Assembly: GCF_035222275.1 (NCBI RefSeq)
Contig: NC_085882.1
Location: 813,501-877,500 of the forward strand
DNA: 64,000 nucleotides
Direction: 5' to 3'
From: Podospora bellae-mahoneyi
Lineage: Eukaryota > Ascomycota > Sordariomycetes > Sordariales > Podosporaceae
The notes beneath the pieces were generated by a model that had not been told where the DNA came from, did no database searches, and worked only from the letters and a program-made list of their open reading frames with translations. The translations under genes and the position numbers were made by a program. Below are positions 52,645-63,256 of the stretch, one piece after another (positions within the stretch are counted from its first letter, which is position 1; each line of letters starts with the position of its first letter).

Positions 52645-55149
52645 ATGATCTTGAGAAAGTGGACACTATTAGCTTCTTGCTTTGCAAGATTCTAGAGCGC
52701 TAATGCTGTACCTGCTCCTCAAGGTACATCCGATGTCGATGGCTCTCAGACAGGAGTTCCCACGGCCTGCGCAGCCATTGCCTCCATCACAGATTCGCTG
52801 CTCTCAGCAAGCCCAATGGGTGAGTTGTCAGATGAAATTATACACGTCAGAAAACAAACACTGACTCACAGTAGCAACGCCTTCCGTGCCGGCTCCAGTT
52901 GCCATCTCATGTTTAATGACAGTGCCCAACAAACCCGACCTAGCTTTGAAGTTAATCAAGAGCCTTCGCGCTTTTGTGCAATGGCAAAGCACTCTACCTT
53001 GGCTGAAAAGCCCACCGGAGTCGTAGGATCTGGCAGCCGTTGACATCATGGGTGGTTTAGACAAGATCGCCAGCAGAGTATCTGGGGATGAGAAATATGC
53101 CAGCGAATACGACTTTGCCATGCCCATCTATGAACTCATTGGTGCTTCCCATGACGGCCATTTCAGGTTTGTTTCCGATGTCTTCAGGGGTTTCTTCTTT
53201 GTGAATACCCTAGTGCAGGATCTTGCCACGATCAGTATAAACGGAACCGCGACTCCTAAACTTACCACTTATGTGAGTATTTCGCGCCCATCATGGATGC
53301 CTTGAAGTATCAGACTAACACCCACTTAGCTCAGCTATCTGGCACTAGCTCAAATGGGACGCTGGCTGGAAGCCAACTCCCACCCGCGATTGTTCAAATC
53401 AATGGAAAGGACGCTGTAGATGTTTTGATGAAACAGCAGCTTCGTTTTTCAGACTTCCAAAGTCTTGATGCTTTGTGGAATGCCGGAATGCCCTCTTACG
53501 CCGGTCCTCATCATCGCACTTTGCTTACAAACTCGATGGATTACCAGGGACAAAACCTAACCTTGACCTATGTAAATGGTCAGGAAGTCACGGTAGAGCC
53601 CGTTGCCATTGTTCGAATGGGAGCAAACTTCACTGATGTGCGAACTGGCGAAGGCTTTTACACACTTTTCTGTGATCCGGACGCTTCGATAGATGTTGAA
53701 CCACCAGCAACAACCGAAGTGCCGCCACAATTTCCAACTTCGACCAGGACCGATACCGCCGCAAGCGATGTGTCCAGTACAAATACCCTGCCGCCTCTCT
53801 CCCCAACAATTAGCAACTATCCTTGGCCAGCTGTTAGAGACAATGGTTCCAACATAACCTCCGGCTACTGTCTGAACGGGACGGGATACGACGATATAGT
53901 TGTGCTTGCCCTTTCGGAATTCTCCCCGCCTGATATGGATCCTATGGCATACTTGGTGGATTTTCAAGCTACCATCGCCAACCTCCTTGCGAAGTCCCGA
54001 GAGCAGAGTAAGACAAAGTTGATCATTGACGTTAGCGAGAACGGGGGTGGCCTTGTAGTTGCTGCCTACTAGCTCTTTGCTCAGGTTGGTATCCCCGCAA
54101 TGATCGCTCTCATTTCGTCTGTTAACACATCTTCCGGCTATTCCGCAACACAACAGCCTTCAGTGCCAACAACATACGCGAAACCCTGTCCGTCGTCCAA
54201 ATATCGAACGTCTCGAGTGCCGACGCAGTGGAAATCAAAAACTTGGACGCCAACACGTTCGACGAAATCAACCCTAATGAGCCCGCCCGCTTCAAAGCCC
54301 TGAGCAGCCTCCACGAAAACAGCATGGTTGAACAGCTCATCCCCGGTCATCTTTTCTCCCCTATAACCGGCCTCAACCTCACCACTTCCGATGCCCTTCT
54401 CGGCCAGTAATCCTCGAAAACGACACCTTTACAGCATACCGGTCCCATCCCTGGAACCAAACCGAAGATGTCTTCGACATCACCCGCGCAGGTAATAGAG
54501 CCAATGTCCCTCCCTCCCCCTTCACAGTCGAGAATATTGTCCTCCTCACCGACGGCGCTTGTAGCTCTACCTGCGCGACATTGGCAAGGCTCCTCTACAG
54601 CGTCAACGGCACCAACAACGCCAAGATTAAGATTAAGACCGCTGTCGTCGACGGCCGACCTGATTCTGCTCTTGGAACAATAAACAACACCAGCACCGGT
54701 CCCATGCAGGCCGTGGGTGGTGTGGCAGGTGCACAAATCTTTTACTTTCCAATTTGCACGAGGCAGCCAAAGCGGTCTTGGTCCTCTCGCCGGAGCTAAA
54801 CAGCACAACCAACTCGACCGAAAACGAGGATTTGCTGCTGCTGGCCGAGGGGTACGCAATGAAGAGGTCATTGGCGGGGATCGGTGGTGGTGAGGCGGCA
54901 GGGTCGATCAACCGGAAGAATGATTTTGTTTCGCTTGACAATTTGAAGACTCCGATTCAGTTTCTGAGTTGGAATGAGGATGTCATTGGGGGTGTCAATG
55001 AGACGAACTATGCCATTTTTACTACACAAAAGAGATGGTGTTTGGGCCGACGAAGGTGTGGGAGAGGGCGGCTGATGCTTTTGGGGGGGAGGATGGGGGG
55101 AATGAATTGTGTTTGCCACTTTCTGACTAGAAGAAAGAAAAAGGGCTGA
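52645..55149 (+). pseudogene. Broken secreted S41-type (tail-specific protease-like) peptidase gene
   Basis: The gene starts at 52645 with a signal-peptide-like MILRKWTLLASCFARF that ends at an in-frame TAG (52693) and continues SANAVPAPQG in the same frame. Intron 52820-52871 (GTGAGT...CACAG) is still recognisable and joins to PNKPDLALKLIKSLRAFVQW, with a TAG at 53024. Then come GGLDKIASRV, ASHDGHFRF, INGKDAVDVL, KLIIDVSENGGGLVVAAY with TAG at 54070, and in further frames LDANTFDEINP, ENIVLLTDGACSSTCATLA (around the expected nucleophile Ser) and SINRKNDFVSLDN. Frame shifts accompany the last part, near 54130, 54410 and 54740. At least three stops and about three frame changes make it a clear pseudogene. 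Intact relatives are secreted fungal proteins of about 700 aa with an interphotoreceptor/S41 fold. Confidence 0.85.
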
Positions 55150-55737
55150 AGTGGATGACATATAAGTTGACTAAGGTCAAAAGTTGGCTAGAGATGTCCA
55201 CACCGTTAAGTCGAGACCTATCAACTGAGTCAAAGGTTGCTGAGTATCTACTATTGTAATGTATGAGTCAGTGATCTTCATCTACCAAAATAGGCTTTTA
55301 GCACAGGGCTACGCAGGCATCCTTGTTGTTACTGTTTATTGTTCTAAGTCGACTACTATTCCCAGGGTCCAAGCAATCTTTGGCACGGTCAAAGCAACCT
55401 GTCAGAATAGTCAATAAGGCCCACTGTTAAGGAATTAATATTTTGGCAGTAGGACCAGGGCCACTGGGTTCGGCCATTTCCAGCCACCCGGGCAACTCTC
55501 CCTCGTACAACAACAGAATTGACACCTTTTCGGACTTCATATACGATTAGACACAACCATCTTTTAAGTGGATCTGCCAAGCCTAAACTTCCGGCTTTTC
55601 ACCCCTTTTTACTACTGAACCTAGGTTTTCGATCACAACTCTCACGACTTGTTCCTTTTTCAAGACTTGATCAAATCCGAAGCCGACACATCTCGATATT
55701 ACTTCGACGTTTATCTTGATCCTCAGACAGGGCAGCA
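55150..55737. other. Intergenic between two broken genes
   Basis: 588 bp, AT-richer than its surroundings. No gene or RNA seen. The final part is pyrimidine-rich, as in a leader for the antiporter gene. Confidence 0.45.
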
Positions 55738-57494
55738 ATGGTGGCCGAAGGAGGCACCGATGGAGGTTTCCAGGCGTATCATGAGCCTCATGGTACGTGT
55801 TCATCATCCGTCTAACGCGTTTTTAGTCACATATGATATGTATATCGTATTTCTTGACAGATTTGACGTGAAAAAAACTTCTTTGTTATTTTCCTTCACT
55901 CTTCGACCACCATCGAATAACAAGCATATGAAGTGACTTACCAAATGTACCAGTCATCGAGATTCTCATCCTCGTCTCCTTCTTTCTCTTCCTAGCCCTG
56001 TCCGACTGGCTAGCCGACAAGATATTTCGCGCGGGCCTAATTGGTCAAATCATCGTTGGTCTTGTCTACGGTGTCCCCTTGGCCAATATTCTCGAGATCA
56101 ACTGGCGGGAGACGTTTTTAGCCCTGGGATACGTGGGTCTGCTGCTGATCACCTTTGAAGGGATGTTTTCCTACCCCTGCAAATCTCCTGAGAAGTGCTA
56201 ACATGTGCACAGGCGGACTCACAATTCGACTGGATCTCCTACGACAAATTTTATCCTGAACACCATCGCCGCTCTCCTTGGACTTCTTACCCCCATCGCC
56301 TTGTCTTTTGCCCTGTTGTATGCTGGTTTCGGTCATGGTTAGTTCCCCTTCAAGTGTTCCATCAGTCTTGACACACCGAACCTAACTTCACCAGCCCCCT
56401 TGGAGGCCTTCATCGTCGGCACGGCTCTTTGTTCCACCTCACTCGGCACCACCTTTGTTATCATCAACAGTGCCTCCAACGCTACTGACTACTCTCAAAC
56501 TCGCATCGGAACTGTTCTCATCAGCGCCGCGGTTCTCGATGACGTTTGTGGCCTCGTCTTGGTGAGCGTCATCCACCAGCCTCGGGGCATAGCAGAAGAT
56601 GGTGATGTCAACCTTGGATGGATCATTGGCCGACCGGTGCTGGCAAGTGGCTTGCTCGCAATCTTGACCCCCCTGGTTGCCAAATTTGTCGCAGGTCCTC
56701 TGTTTCGCCGGTTTCTGGAGAAGCCCCTGTCAAAGTTCAAGCATACCGCCAACATTCTCCTGATGACGGTTGTTCTGTGTGCCTTTCTGGCCATAACCGC
56801 TTTTGCAGGCGCATCAATGCTGTTTGGAGCCTTTCTCGCCGGCGCATTCCTCAGCAGCATACCTAGCAAGGAAAAGACCCCCTCTGAGCCAGAAACGACC
56901 TCCTTTGTGACCACATTCGAATACTACCTCAGTGGGCCCCAAAAGTTCATCCTACAGCCCTTATTCTTCGCCAGCATCGGCTTCGCGATCCCGTTTGGAG
57001 AGCTTTGGACCGGCGAGGTGATCTGGAAAGGGCTGGTTTTCACCATCCTGATGGTCTTGAGCAAGCTGGTCGTTGGTCTGGTCGTCCCAGCTTGGGACAT
57101 GTTCTCAGCTGTGGGATTTCCCAAGCCAGCACCGCCTGCGAACGAGAGGATGAGCGCGAGCTGGGCGCCGGCGACCCTGCTTGGCACGGCCATGGTCGCG
57201 CGTGGGGAGATCGGGCTGCTGATCATCCAAATCGGCCTCAACGAGACACCCTTCCTAACGCGCAAGGCGTTTGTGGTTGACGTTTGGGCCATTGTGCTCA
57301 ATACCATCATTGGCCCTGTGTCGGTGGGTATGTTGTTGAAGAAGGTTGGCGACCAGATAGCCACTGACAAGATGTGGGGGATTCAGTCCAAGCCCCGAGA
57401 TATCGATGTCGAGTCGGTGATGGCGCCGGAACAGCCTGGTCAAGATGGTAGACTTCCCGAAGGGAAAGGAGAAGAGAGCATAGGTGGCGTTTAG
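55738..57494 (+). pseudogene. Cation/proton antiporter (CPA family), freshly damaged
   Basis: Exon frames: 55738-55792, 55954-56160, 56213-56337 and 56395-57494. They encode an Na_H_Exchanger membrane domain: ILILVSFFLFLALSDW, GLIGQIIVGLVYGVPLA, GYVGLLLITFEG, GGLTIRLDLLRQ, then GTALCSTSLGTTFVII, AVLDDVCGLVLVSV with the conserved ion-site Asp pair region, many helices, and TAMVARGEIGLLIIQIG near the end. Two defects appear. Intron 56161-56212 keeps its branch point and acceptor but begins GGATGT instead of GTATGT. Exon 3 is one base short, with the shift in an A-run near 56240 (CGACAAATTTT). The last exon is a clean 365-codon frame. It is therefore likely a young pseudogene; a sequence error combined with a rare splice site is the alternative. 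Intact relatives move Na+ or K+ against H+ in fungal membranes. Confidence 0.75.
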
Positions 57495-58536
57495 GGAAGT
57501 CGTCCTAGCCTTAGCTCACACCACCCAAATCTGCCGGTCCTTCATCTGCCATATTCCAGAGACCAGGGCATCGACAATAGTAACGGCAGCCAGAACAGCC
57601 AGGGATCCGAAACCAGGTCTCCTCTTCCAGGGTTGCCTCCTGGCTATCCAAGCAATATGGAGACTGTGAAAGCTTTTCGGCGGCTCCTTGCCTCAACACC
57701 TAGCCTTCCTCATCCGGGACTCCTAAAATAGATCAGAACAGGCTCCCCACGATTTTGGGGGAGTGACCCGCGGTCTAGCCATCACCCTGGAGGTGGCAAT
57801 ACAACCATGCTACCCGTTTCTATCGCCGGAAAACTGCGACCTACCAACGATACAAGTGAACACCTGATCCTCGGAGTTAGTAACCCCACGAGGCCCGGAA
57901 CAACGCTAATGGACCCATCTTGTTCCATTTGCTGGTACGTAAAAATAAATCTGGCATCCCCAATATCTGGCCTACCGAGTTGCCCTTCGCATCGGAGTCA
58001 ATTGGCCAATCATCCAGCTTGCCGGGTTCGGGTCTGGGACAACCGCTAATTAACCGGCTGAAGTGGCCGGTTGATGCCTCGTTGGAGCTCGGAAGCGGAC
58101 CGTTCGTTTACAGGGGCTACACGAAGTACCAGCAGTTTATTGAGTAGCGGACCAAGAAGAGCTGGGAAAGGACAGTTTTGATAATGTGCCCGAGAGTGGG
58201 AAAGATGAATATGAGGAGGTTGCACATGCTCCGCGAATGCAAGATACATAGATTGATACCCTCCTATTTTGGTGGCTGCAGGGCATGGGTAATATACAAG
58301 ATGCATCAATCCACTGCTACCCACCGGTACCTTGCATGACGGGTGTGATTGACATGTTTGTCGACTGAAAAGTGCAGTGGAAAACTTACAAGATCTTGTC
58401 TTCTCCCGGCTGCTTTTATCTGCCCGGGCTATCCTTTGCCTCGCCTCCTCTCCCCGCTGAGAGTCAAGGGGTCATGTCAAACGACACGCCGGTCTAACAA
58501 TTCATTTCCCTCTTTTCTTTCCATGTCTCCGCCAAG
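57495..58536. other. Intergenic
   Basis: 1.04 kb with no supported gene. Short open frames show no domain content. The leader before 58537 is TC-rich. Confidence 0.5.
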
Positions 58537-60633
58537 ATGCTACCCTCACTTCTCTTCACCATGCTGAGCGGTGCCGCTTTCATCCATCCCACCATTGCCT
58601 CTCCATCCGTCATCCTTGAGAAAGTCGAAGCCAAATCCATTCCACCAGGCTGGTCATTCGACCACAACGCCACCTCCACAGATAAAATCACACTCACCAT
58701 TGCCCTCAAAGAGCCTGGCTTTGCCGAAGTCAAAGCAAGGCTACACCAACGCCAATTTGGGGGTAACAACCACCACCTTTCGAGAGATCAGCTCCACACT
58801 TACCTCCAGCCCAAAAACAAGAATATCGAAACAGTAAAATCCTGGCTAAGGTCCAACGCAGGAGTCAAAAATGTCCACGTCCAGGGGAGTTTGCTCTCCT
58901 TTGAGGCAACAGCGCGACAAGTCAAGGACTTGTTCTCTGCTGATCTGAAGTATTACACTTACTCTTCTGACGATGACGACGAGAATGTCCTCAGGACCAC
59001 CGCTCTCAGGGCGTTGTCGTATAGCATCCCCTCCTGGCTCCGTGCCTACATCGACTTTGTGCACCCTATAACCAACTTCATGCCCCCGCGTAGAGCAGGT
59101 CGTCCGACCAAAAAGCCAACTCCCAATAAGCCAACCACCACCAAGAAAGCATCATCTTCAAGCGCAAAAGCAACCCCGACCAAGAAAGCAACCTCGACCA
59201 CCACAAAGAGGACATCCCCTACCACCCCGAAGGTTCTAACTTCAACAACCACTAGAAGGACCTCAACCACTACCATCAAGAAGACAAGCTCCTCTACCAA
59301 GAAACCAACCACCACCTCCCGGCCCATAGGCATCCCAGCCATCACCTCGGCGCTCCCCCAAGAAACCGGTCTCCCAGATCCGGAAGAGCCCTACGAAGGC
59401 AACTACCCTTGCCTTGTAGCCACCTCCCCTCGCTGCATTAAGCAGCTTTACAACATTACCTACCCGCCCTACAACCCCGCCAGCTCCCCCCGTTCCCCCG
59501 TAAACTTTGGTGTCGCGGGCTTCCTAGAACAATGGATCCTCCACGCCGACGTCGCCGACTTTCTCTCTCAATACCAACCCGACTACCTCTACCGATCCGC
59601 CACTCCCACCGGTCCCTACAACTTCACAGTCGAGCTCATCAATGGCGGCATAAACCCCCAAAACGACCCCGCCAACGCCGGAATAGAAGCCAGTCTGGAT
59701 GTCGAGTACGCCATGGCGCTCGGGTACCCTACCAATGTCATCTACTACGTCACCGGAGGCAGAGGAACAAAACTCGACCGTGACGGCAACCCCTCCTCCC
59801 CCGAAGAAACCGACAACGAGCCCTACCTCGAGTTCCTCGAAGCCCTCCTCGCCAAACCAGACGCCGAACTCCCCCACGTCCTGAGCATCAGCTACGCCGA
59901 CGACGAGATCTCCGTTCCCCGACCCTACGCCCTCCGAGTCTGCGATTTATTCGCCGCCCTCGCAGCGCGGGGCGTCTCGACCTTTGTCGCGAGCGGCGAC
60001 GGCGGAGCAGCGGGGACAGGCCAAACCCGCTGCGTCATGAACGACGGGTCCGGGCAGAAGAAAATGTTCATCCCCACCTTCCCCGCCAGCTGCCCCTACG
60101 TCACCGCCGTCGGGGCGGTAGACAACGTCGCGCCGCCGTTTACGGGAGAGGACTTCAGCGCCGGGGGGTTCAGCAACTACTTTGACCGCCCCAGCTGGCA
60201 AGACGAGGCCGTCAAGCCCTACGTCGACGGGTTCGTCAGTCGCGGTGACCCACGGGTGGGGCTCTTCAACAGCACGGGGCGGGCGATGCCGGATATTAGC
60301 GCTATCGGGTCCGGGTTTCAGATCATCATGGGTGGAGAAATGAGCGAGGTCTTGGGCACCAGCGCGAGCGCGCCCGTCGTGGCGGCCATGGTGGCTTTGA
60401 TCAACGACGCGAGGATGCGCGCGGGGAAACAGAGTCTCGGCTGGCTGAATCCTCTGCTGTATTCGGCAAAGGTGAGGGCGGTGCTTAGGGATGTAACGGT
60501 GGGCGAGAGCTATGGGTGCCTGTTTCCTGATGGCAGCACGCAGGATGGGTGGCCTGCCGTTCAGGGGTACGATTGTGTTACGGGTCTTGGTGCTGTCAGG
60601 CAGTTTGACGAGCTCATGGAAGCCCTGCTATAG
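58537..60633 (+). CDS. Sedolisin (S53) tripeptidyl-peptidase-type serine protease with Thr/Lys-rich linker
   Basis: A single exon of 698 aa. A signal peptide covers about 1-22 (MLPSLLFTMLSGAAFIHPTIAS). The pro-region (about 25-180, with ITLTIALKEPGF and VKSWLRSNAGV) matches the S53 activation domain. A linker at about 187-262 is made almost only of Lys, Thr, Ser and Pro. The catalytic domain follows with Glu384 and Asp388 (GIEASLD), Asp488 (ASGDGG) and nucleophile Ser609 (GTSASAP), so the Ser-Glu-Asp triad and oxyanion Asp are all present, plus C-terminal RDVTVG and CVTGLGAV for the calcium site. It is a secreted acid protease that removes tripeptides or cuts inside proteins. The long basic, Thr-rich linker at the pro/mature border is unusual and might hold the precursor at the wall. 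Confidence 0.93.
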   Translation: MLPSLLFTMLSGAAFIHPTIASPSVILEKVEAKSIPPGWSFDHNATSTDKITLTIALKEPGFAEVKARLHQRQFGGNNHHLSRDQLHTYLQPKNKNIETVKSWLRSNAGVKNVHVQGSLLSFEATARQVKDLFSADLKYYTYSSDDDDENVLRTTALRALSYSIPSWLRAYIDFVHPITNFMPPRRAGRPTKKPTPNKPTTTKKASSSSAKATPTKKATSTTTKRTSPTTPKVLTSTTTRRTSTTTIKKTSSSTKKPTTTSRPIGIPAITSALPQETGLPDPEEPYEGNYPCLVATSPRCIKQLYNITYPPYNPASSPRSPVNFGVAGFLEQWILHADVADFLSQYQPDYLYRSATPTGPYNFTVELINGGINPQNDPANAGIEASLDVEYAMALGYPTNVIYYVTGGRGTKLDRDGNPSSPEETDNEPYLEFLEALLAKPDAELPHVLSISYADDEISVPRPYALRVCDLFAALAARGVSTFVASGDGGAAGTGQTRCVMNDGSGQKKMFIPTFPASCPYVTAVGAVDNVAPPFTGEDFSAGGFSNYFDRPSWQDEAVKPYVDGFVSRGDPRVGLFNSTGRAMPDISAIGSGFQIIMGGEMSEVLGTSASAPVVAAMVALINDARMRAGKQSLGWLNPLLYSAKVRAVLRDVTVGESYGCLFPDGSTQDGWPAVQGYDCVTGLGAVRQFDELMEALL

Positions 60634-61372
60634 ATTAGTTTGAGCCTCAAGACCAACGAATATGAACACCGAATTACCGATCCATGATGGGGAAGCGAGG
60701 TTTCCGGCCAACCGAACGCTGTCATCTTAATACCACCTTCCCACGCAACTCAAAGCTGACAGAACCTTCATGCTCCAACCTATCCAAGTGCTTGGGACAG
60801 TTCCAGCCTGTCCTGGGCGTTTTCCACCTTCCAAAACGCTCTCCAATCAGCATAATGCTGTCGTATGTAATCTTGCGATGTCCCGCTAGCTAGGAACCCC
60901 TTAAGTCCCACCGGCGTCTCGTTGGGGACATAATAATCATGGAGACTGCGATGCAGCATCAAAGCCTTCAAAAACGATAAAAAAGCCCCGCGACAGTCAT
61001 GAATCCCCTCTTGATGTCTGTATAGGCCTTCCATACAAATTCAATGTCTAATGACCATCTGGGAAGGGTTGTCCTGTTGACTATTTTCCAGGGTATTTAG
61101 CATTGGAGCAGTCTCCACTCTTTCACCACATGTGCGGCGCAGTGTCATCTAAGGGGCCCTGAACTCCACCGCAGGCACCGAGGAAATAATTTAAGCATAA
61201 AGCGACTTTGGCTCGTGAGACCTCCCCACTGTCTGTCTCTTGCTTGCATGGAGTGTTTCTCTCCCTCGACCACCCAATTCCCACCCAGTCGCTCGTTTTG
61301 GTAATCTTTCCTTTTGCGGGGTGCCACGGACGACTATCGCCATCTCATGCGGCGACCGCGCTCACGACGGCG
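60634..61372. other. Intergenic with one short minus-strand open frame
   Basis: 740 bp. It contains an 84-codon minus-strand ORF (described separately) that reads like protein, and a leader for the gene at 61373. No other feature. Confidence 0.45.
60780..61034 (-). other. Short protein-like ORF, possible gene remnant
   Basis: A true ATG opens 84 codons whose content (FLSFLKALMLHRSLHDYY, YIRQHYADWRAFWKV) looks like a helical protein rather than a random frame. No upstream exon or domain was recognised, and the frame has no clear gene structure. It may be a fragment of a decayed gene or a small gene. Low confidence. Confidence 0.3.
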
Positions 61373-63256
61373 ATGATAACAGCGATGGCGGGTTCGGCTT
61401 CTGGATCGAGGGCAGCGATCTTGTTGACCCTCATTGCTTTGTCCTTGGGAGGCGTTGCCGACGCAAAATTTCTTTCCATGCCTTTCACCACCGACTTCGA
61501 CGTCTTTGGCTCAGGTACCTACGGCCCAGATGGACCATGGCAGGCTGTCGGCGTCCTGCTCGGGAGCCATGAGCGCAAGTCCCACCTCGTGCCTCTCGAG
61601 GGTCCCACTGTGCCGGTCTGGCCTACGGCGGCCTCGATGGTAGCCCTTCACTCGACCAAGGCTGGTGGCAAGTACAACATCAGCCGCTCCGGCAACGCAT
61701 CCGAACCATTCCTCAAGATCACCGAGGGCACATCCGAAGACAACGCCTCGGCCCTTTTCCGCTTCGCAGATCTGAACTCCAACCACAGGACATCCGGCCT
61801 CATGGTTGTCGACGCAATGACCTTTACCAACCTGCGATTCGAGGAGCCCGGGTACGCCAACGTCCAGGCCACGATCTATGTGATGGACTCATCCGTCATC
61901 ACTTATCCCAACAACAGAACGTCAAAGCCGACCGTCGGGGTCCTAGGCTTCGGACGACCGAGCGACCTGAACTTTCGCGGGACGAGCATTCTGGTCCAGA
62001 TGAAGGAGGCCGGTCTCATATCGTCCAGCTCGTTTGGGCTGCACATCGCGAGCGTACCACTGAAGCAGCGGGGTTCGCTAATCTTGGGGGGATACGAAGA
62101 AAACAGAGTTATAGGTCCCGTAGGCGTCTTCACAAAGACAACCGGCCTGCCAGTCACCTATCTGACCGACGTCAGCATCGGATACGAGGGTGCCACAGAG
62201 AAGGACAGGGAAGACGGGAGCGTGTGGCCCAACCCAGTACCAGACGAAGCGAGCAGAGTCGGTCTCGCGCGATTCATGCAGCCATCAGAAAACGGCATCA
62301 TCGCCATTCCCAACCCAGCAGTTCCCGGCATCTACCTCCCTCCTCCCGTGTGCGCTAACGCAGCGACGAAGCTCCCTGTTGTATGGAAGGAAGACCTCGG
62401 GTATTATCTCTGGGACACAACAGACCCCCGTTACGACACGGTGATGAACTTTGGCGGCTACATGGCTTTCACCTTCCTCGACTCAACAGCAGCCAACATC
62501 ACCATCAAAATCCCATTCAAACTGCTCAATCTCACACTGGAGGCACCGATTGTCGACGAGCCGGTTCCCTATTTTCCATGCCACGACACCAACAGCTACA
62601 ACACTGGCATCTGGGAACTTGGCCGAGCTTTTCTCCAGGGAGCTTTCTTTGGCGTCAACTACGACACAAACGTCACGTTTCTGGCGCAGGCCCCAGGCCC
62701 TGATATGGAACAAAGTGCGACACGATCCTTGGAGCCCACAGACCGAAACATGACCGGTCTGCCCGTCAAGGCATTCGTCAATAGCTGGCGGAAACAATGG
62801 CCGGAGCTTGTGATTCCTGATACCGAGTCCACTCTCAGCCCGGCAGCTCTGGCAGGTATCATCATTGGGACCCTAGCGGTTGTTGGTCTACTCACGGCTC
62901 TTGGCTGGTTTGTCTGGAGGCGGAGACAACGGGGTAGGAGGACGCAGCAGTTATCGGGGGAGCAGCCGTCGGATTCTGAAATGAAGCCCGTGATTGAATT
63001 GGGCATCCCGGACAAGGTTGAAGCAAAAATATGCCCTTACCCGGAGAAGCCGTTTGTGGAGATAGACGATAGCACTGTCCTGGAGCTGGACTCGAGAAGT
63101 GTAACAAGTGTGAGGACGGTGAGGACGGCGCGGGATCTGTCCCAGTTCAGCGAGGCACCGGACTCACCGGGCGTATACGAGATGCCTGCTGATAATCCAT
63201 TTGTGGACCGGCAAAGGGATAAGGAGAAAGAGGCGGACAGGGAAAGTCAAAGGTGA
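61373..63256 (+). CDS. Membrane-anchored aspartic-protease-like protein without catalytic Asp
   Basis: A single exon of 627 aa from the ATG at MITAMAGSASG; the frame is open further upstream but without ATG. A signal peptide ends near GGVADA. The body follows pepsin-like order: VGVLLGSHERKSHLVPLEG where the first DTG should be, SILVQMKEAGLISSSSFGLH, GSLILGGYEE (the fold's GxLxxGG element), then GIIAIPNPAVPGIYLPPP where the second DTG should be, and WELGRAFLQGAFFGVNYD near the end. Both catalytic Asp are replaced, so peptidase activity is not expected. One membrane helix (LAGIIIGTLAVVGLLTALGW) is followed by an Arg-rich stop and a cytosolic tail of about 110 residues. Several N-glycosylation sites. 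A surface sensor or wall-binding protein is an inference. Confidence 0.82.
   Translation: MITAMAGSASGSRAAILLTLIALSLGGVADAKFLSMPFTTDFDVFGSGTYGPDGPWQAVGVLLGSHERKSHLVPLEGPTVPVWPTAASMVALHSTKAGGKYNISRSGNASEPFLKITEGTSEDNASALFRFADLNSNHRTSGLMVVDAMTFTNLRFEEPGYANVQATIYVMDSSVITYPNNRTSKPTVGVLGFGRPSDLNFRGTSILVQMKEAGLISSSSFGLHIASVPLKQRGSLILGGYEENRVIGPVGVFTKTTGLPVTYLTDVSIGYEGATEKDREDGSVWPNPVPDEASRVGLARFMQPSENGIIAIPNPAVPGIYLPPPVCANAATKLPVVWKEDLGYYLWDTTDPRYDTVMNFGGYMAFTFLDSTAANITIKIPFKLLNLTLEAPIVDEPVPYFPCHDTNSYNTGIWELGRAFLQGAFFGVNYDTNVTFLAQAPGPDMEQSATRSLEPTDRNMTGLPVKAFVNSWRKQWPELVIPDTESTLSPAALAGIIIGTLAVVGLLTALGWFVWRRRQRGRRTQQLSGEQPSDSEMKPVIELGIPDKVEAKICPYPEKPFVEIDDSTVLELDSRSVTSVRTVRTARDLSQFSEAPDSPGVYEMPADNPFVDRQRDKEKEADRESQR

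Noticed and set aside
53293-54072. A stand-alone secreted protein gene of 259 codons
   Set aside because: It is the middle part of the S41-type peptidase relic; neighbouring pieces in other frames continue the same protein.
38728-57494. Repeat-induced point mutation as the cause of the broken genes
   Set aside because: GC content stays normal, C-to-T changes do not dominate, and insertions/deletions are frequent, so RIP is not needed. A formal dinucleotide index was not computed.
56400-57494. An intact short antiporter gene
   Set aside because: Its first codon is TTG and the frame begins within a membrane domain; upstream exons of the same protein are recognisable.
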